Source: JAFGPF01 sp964409485
GTDB taxonomy: Bacteria; Chloroflexota; Dehalococcoidia; Dehalococcoidales; RBG-16-60-22
Reading direction: 5' to 3'
Assembly (NCBI GenBank): GCA_964409485.1
Contig: CAYPDM010000085.1
Span: forward strand, 1-5,689
Length of the DNA: 5,689 bases
Below the pieces are notes generated by a model. It saw only the letters and a list, made by a program, of their open reading frames with translations. It did no database searches and was not told where the DNA came from. Position numbers and translations under genes: made by a program. How positions within the stretch are numbered: position 1 is the stretch's first letter; each line of letters starts with the position of its first letter. Below are positions 4,280-5,689 of this stretch, piece by piece.

Positions 4280-5689
4280 TTATTCTATCAGCTTGAACTC
4301 GTTTACGTCCACCAGGCCGAGGTCGGTCAATCGCAGCTCCGGGATTACCGGCAGCGCCAGGAAAGACAACGCGGCAAACGGCGCCTGAAGGGTCGCGCCC
4401 AGCTCTTGAGCCGCCTGCTCCAGCCTTTCCAGTCCGGCGACCACCGTCTCCAGCGGTTCGTCGGAGAGCAGACCGGCAATGGGCGTGGCGATACTGCCTA
4501 TCACCTTCCCTCCCGCCGCCACTGCCTGCCCGCCCCGTAAACGCTCTATTTCCCTGACGGCGGTTAATATATCTTCGTCATTCGTGCCGACGACGACGAT
4601 GTTGTGTGAATCATGGGCGGTGGAGGAGGCTAAAGCTCCGTTTTTAAGGCCGAAGCCCGTTACCAGCCCGATGCCGATATTACCCGTAGCCCGATGTCTT
4701 TCCACCACCACGGCTTTCAGAATGTCCCGCCCGGTATCAGGCACAACCAGCCCGTCTTTAACGCTGACCTTCATCTGCTTCTTTCTGGTAATTATCTGGC
4801 CGGGGACAACCTCGATTACCGGCAGGCTCTTACCGGAAGCTTTAAGTCGCAGTTTTTCCAGGCCAAACGGCTTGATATTTACCGTATCTCTCAACCTGCC
4901 GCCTTCCGGCTGATAAGAAGGAAACAGCGCCTTCCCTCCCCGGGCCACCGCCCTGCCGCGGTAGTAGACCGTCTCGACATTTAATTCATGTAAATCATCG
5001 AGCACGACGAGATTGGCGAAATAGCCCGGGGCCACCGCCCCCAGCCCGTCCAGTCGGAAATACCCGGCGGCGTTAATGGTGGCCAGCTGGATAGCCCTTA
5101 CCGGCTCCAGCCCCAGACGGATGGCCTTGCGCACCACGGCATCGATATCGCCGTCACGGAGGATATCAACACCGTGACGGTCATCGACCACGAAGAGGCA
5201 CCGGCTGTAAGTCTTATCGGTAACCAGGGGCAGCAAGGCCTCCAGGTTCTTCTCCGTGGAACCCTCCCTTATCATGACGTACATGCCCCGCCGCAGCTTC
5301 TCCTCCGCCTCGGCCAGCGTCACCGACTCATGGTCGGAATAAATGCCGGCGCCGATATAAGCGTTAAGGTCTTTACCGGAAACACCCGGGGCATGGCCGT
5401 CGACTATTTTGCCCCGCGCCGACTTTATTTTCTTCAACATGGATTCGTCGCCGAAGATTACACTGGGATAGTTCATCACCTCGCCCAGACCGATACATTC
5501 CTTTAACCGTAAAATCCGCCGTATATCCTCCGGACCGAGCGCGGCCCCGGAGGTCTCTAGGTGAGTAGCCGGTACGCAGGACGGGGCCATCAGGAAAAGG
5601 TCCAGCGGTAAATGCCGGGCGCAGTCCAGCACGTACTTTATACCGTCCATGCCGCAGACATTGGCGATTTCATGGAGGTCGGTGACTAT
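4280..5689 (-). CDS. ade: Adenine deaminase, 5' end cut by the window edge
   Basis: Adenine deaminase converts adenine to hypoxanthine and ammonia in purine salvage; it is a metal-dependent amidohydrolase. The frame stays open to the window edge, giving 469 visible residues; the Met codon at 5650-5648 is internal, because HEIAN (visible residues 6-10), a family motif, lies upstream of it. The family is usually about 560-600 residues, so roughly 100 N-terminal residues, including the HxH metal motif, are outside the window. Seen in order: HEIANV; PSCVP (36-40); GEVMNYP (69-75) with the likely metal-ligand Glu70; DGHAPG (97-102) with His99; SDHE (118-121) with His120; DDRH (169-172); and VAPGYFANLVVLDD, which ends the amidohydrolase part. 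The adenine deaminase C-terminal domain follows, with SSTAHDSHNIVVVG (355-368) and LPVIPELRLTDLGLVD (446-461). Roles of individual residues are by family analogy. The phosphoribosyltransferase gene follows 28 nt downstream. Confidence 0.94.
   Translation of the reverse strand: MVTDLHEIANVCGMDGIKYVLDCARHLPLDLFLMAPSCVPATHLETSGAALGPEDIRRILRLKECIGLGEVMNYPSVIFGDESMLKKIKSARGKIVDGHAPGVSGKDLNAYIGAGIYSDHESVTLAEAEEKLRRGMYVMIREGSTEKNLEALLPLVTDKTYSRCLFVVDDRHGVDILRDGDIDAVVRKAIRLGLEPVRAIQLATINAAGYFRLDGLGAVAPGYFANLVVLDDLHELNVETVYYRGRAVARGGKALFPSYQPEGGRLRDTVNIKPFGLEKLRLKASGKSLPVIEVVPGQIITRKKQMKVSVKDGLVVPDTGRDILKAVVVERHRATGNIGIGLVTGFGLKNGALASSTAHDSHNIVVVGTNDEDILTAVREIERLRGGQAVAAGGKVIGSIATPIAGLLSDEPLETVVAGLERLEQAAQELGATLQAPFAALSFLALPVIPELRLTDLGLVDVNEFKLIE

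Noticed and set aside
3541..5689. Possible horizontal transfer of the minus-strand pair
   Set aside because: Base composition and codon style match the fab genes, and there are no mobile-element genes, tRNAs or terminal repeats nearby.

Overview
The window looks like ordinary core-metabolism DNA from a bacterial draft genome. It has moderately high GC in the genes and AT-rich intergenic stretches. The gene content and protein style (a DUF177 protein with a Cys-rich tail followed by rpmF, fabD and fabG, a COG1926-type phosphoribosyltransferase, and a two-domain adenine deaminase) suggest a Chloroflexota/Dehalococcoidia-like organism. This placement is an inference from protein style only; no marker in the window proves it. 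A run of exactly 100 N (3415-3514) shows it is a scaffolded assembly, probably a metagenome-assembled genome.

Layout, left half (+ strand): a good extended -10 promoter (8-37) and a leader of about 170 nt precede a SlyD-like FKBP peptidyl-prolyl isomerase (217-648). A 239-nt intergenic region follows, holding two adjacent hairpin-like repeat units (778-837) and a probable promoter with a perfect -10 (845-850). Then comes a four-gene run in one direction: DUF177/YceD protein (888-1397), rpmF for ribosomal protein bL32 (1435-1635), fabD (1736-2659, GTG start) and fabG (2681-3544, interrupted by the N run). This is a shortened form of the widespread yceD-rpmF-plsX-fabH-fabD-fabG-acpP cluster, linking ribosome assembly to fatty acid synthesis. 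FabD loads malonyl groups onto acyl carrier protein and FabG performs the first reduction of the elongation cycle.

Right half (- strand): a COG1926-type phosphoribosyltransferase (3541-4251) and an adenine deaminase (4280 to beyond the window edge at 5689) form a second unit, transcribed towards fabG. Their 28-nt spacing suggests co-transcription. Together they suggest a nucleobase-handling or purine-salvage unit, although the substrate of the transferase is unknown. The stop codons of fabG and the transferase overlap in the 4 bases TTAG, and no terminator is visible between the two convergent units.

The most useful observations are these. (1) The N gap in fabG is almost certainly spurious: the sequence on both sides is the same 14-mer, and merging the copies gives a complete 249-residue FabG. 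(2) Two tandem units upstream of the fab operon share their outer ends but carry different inverted repeats. (3) A pair of overlapping palindromes lies just before fabD. No clearly new biological system is visible.
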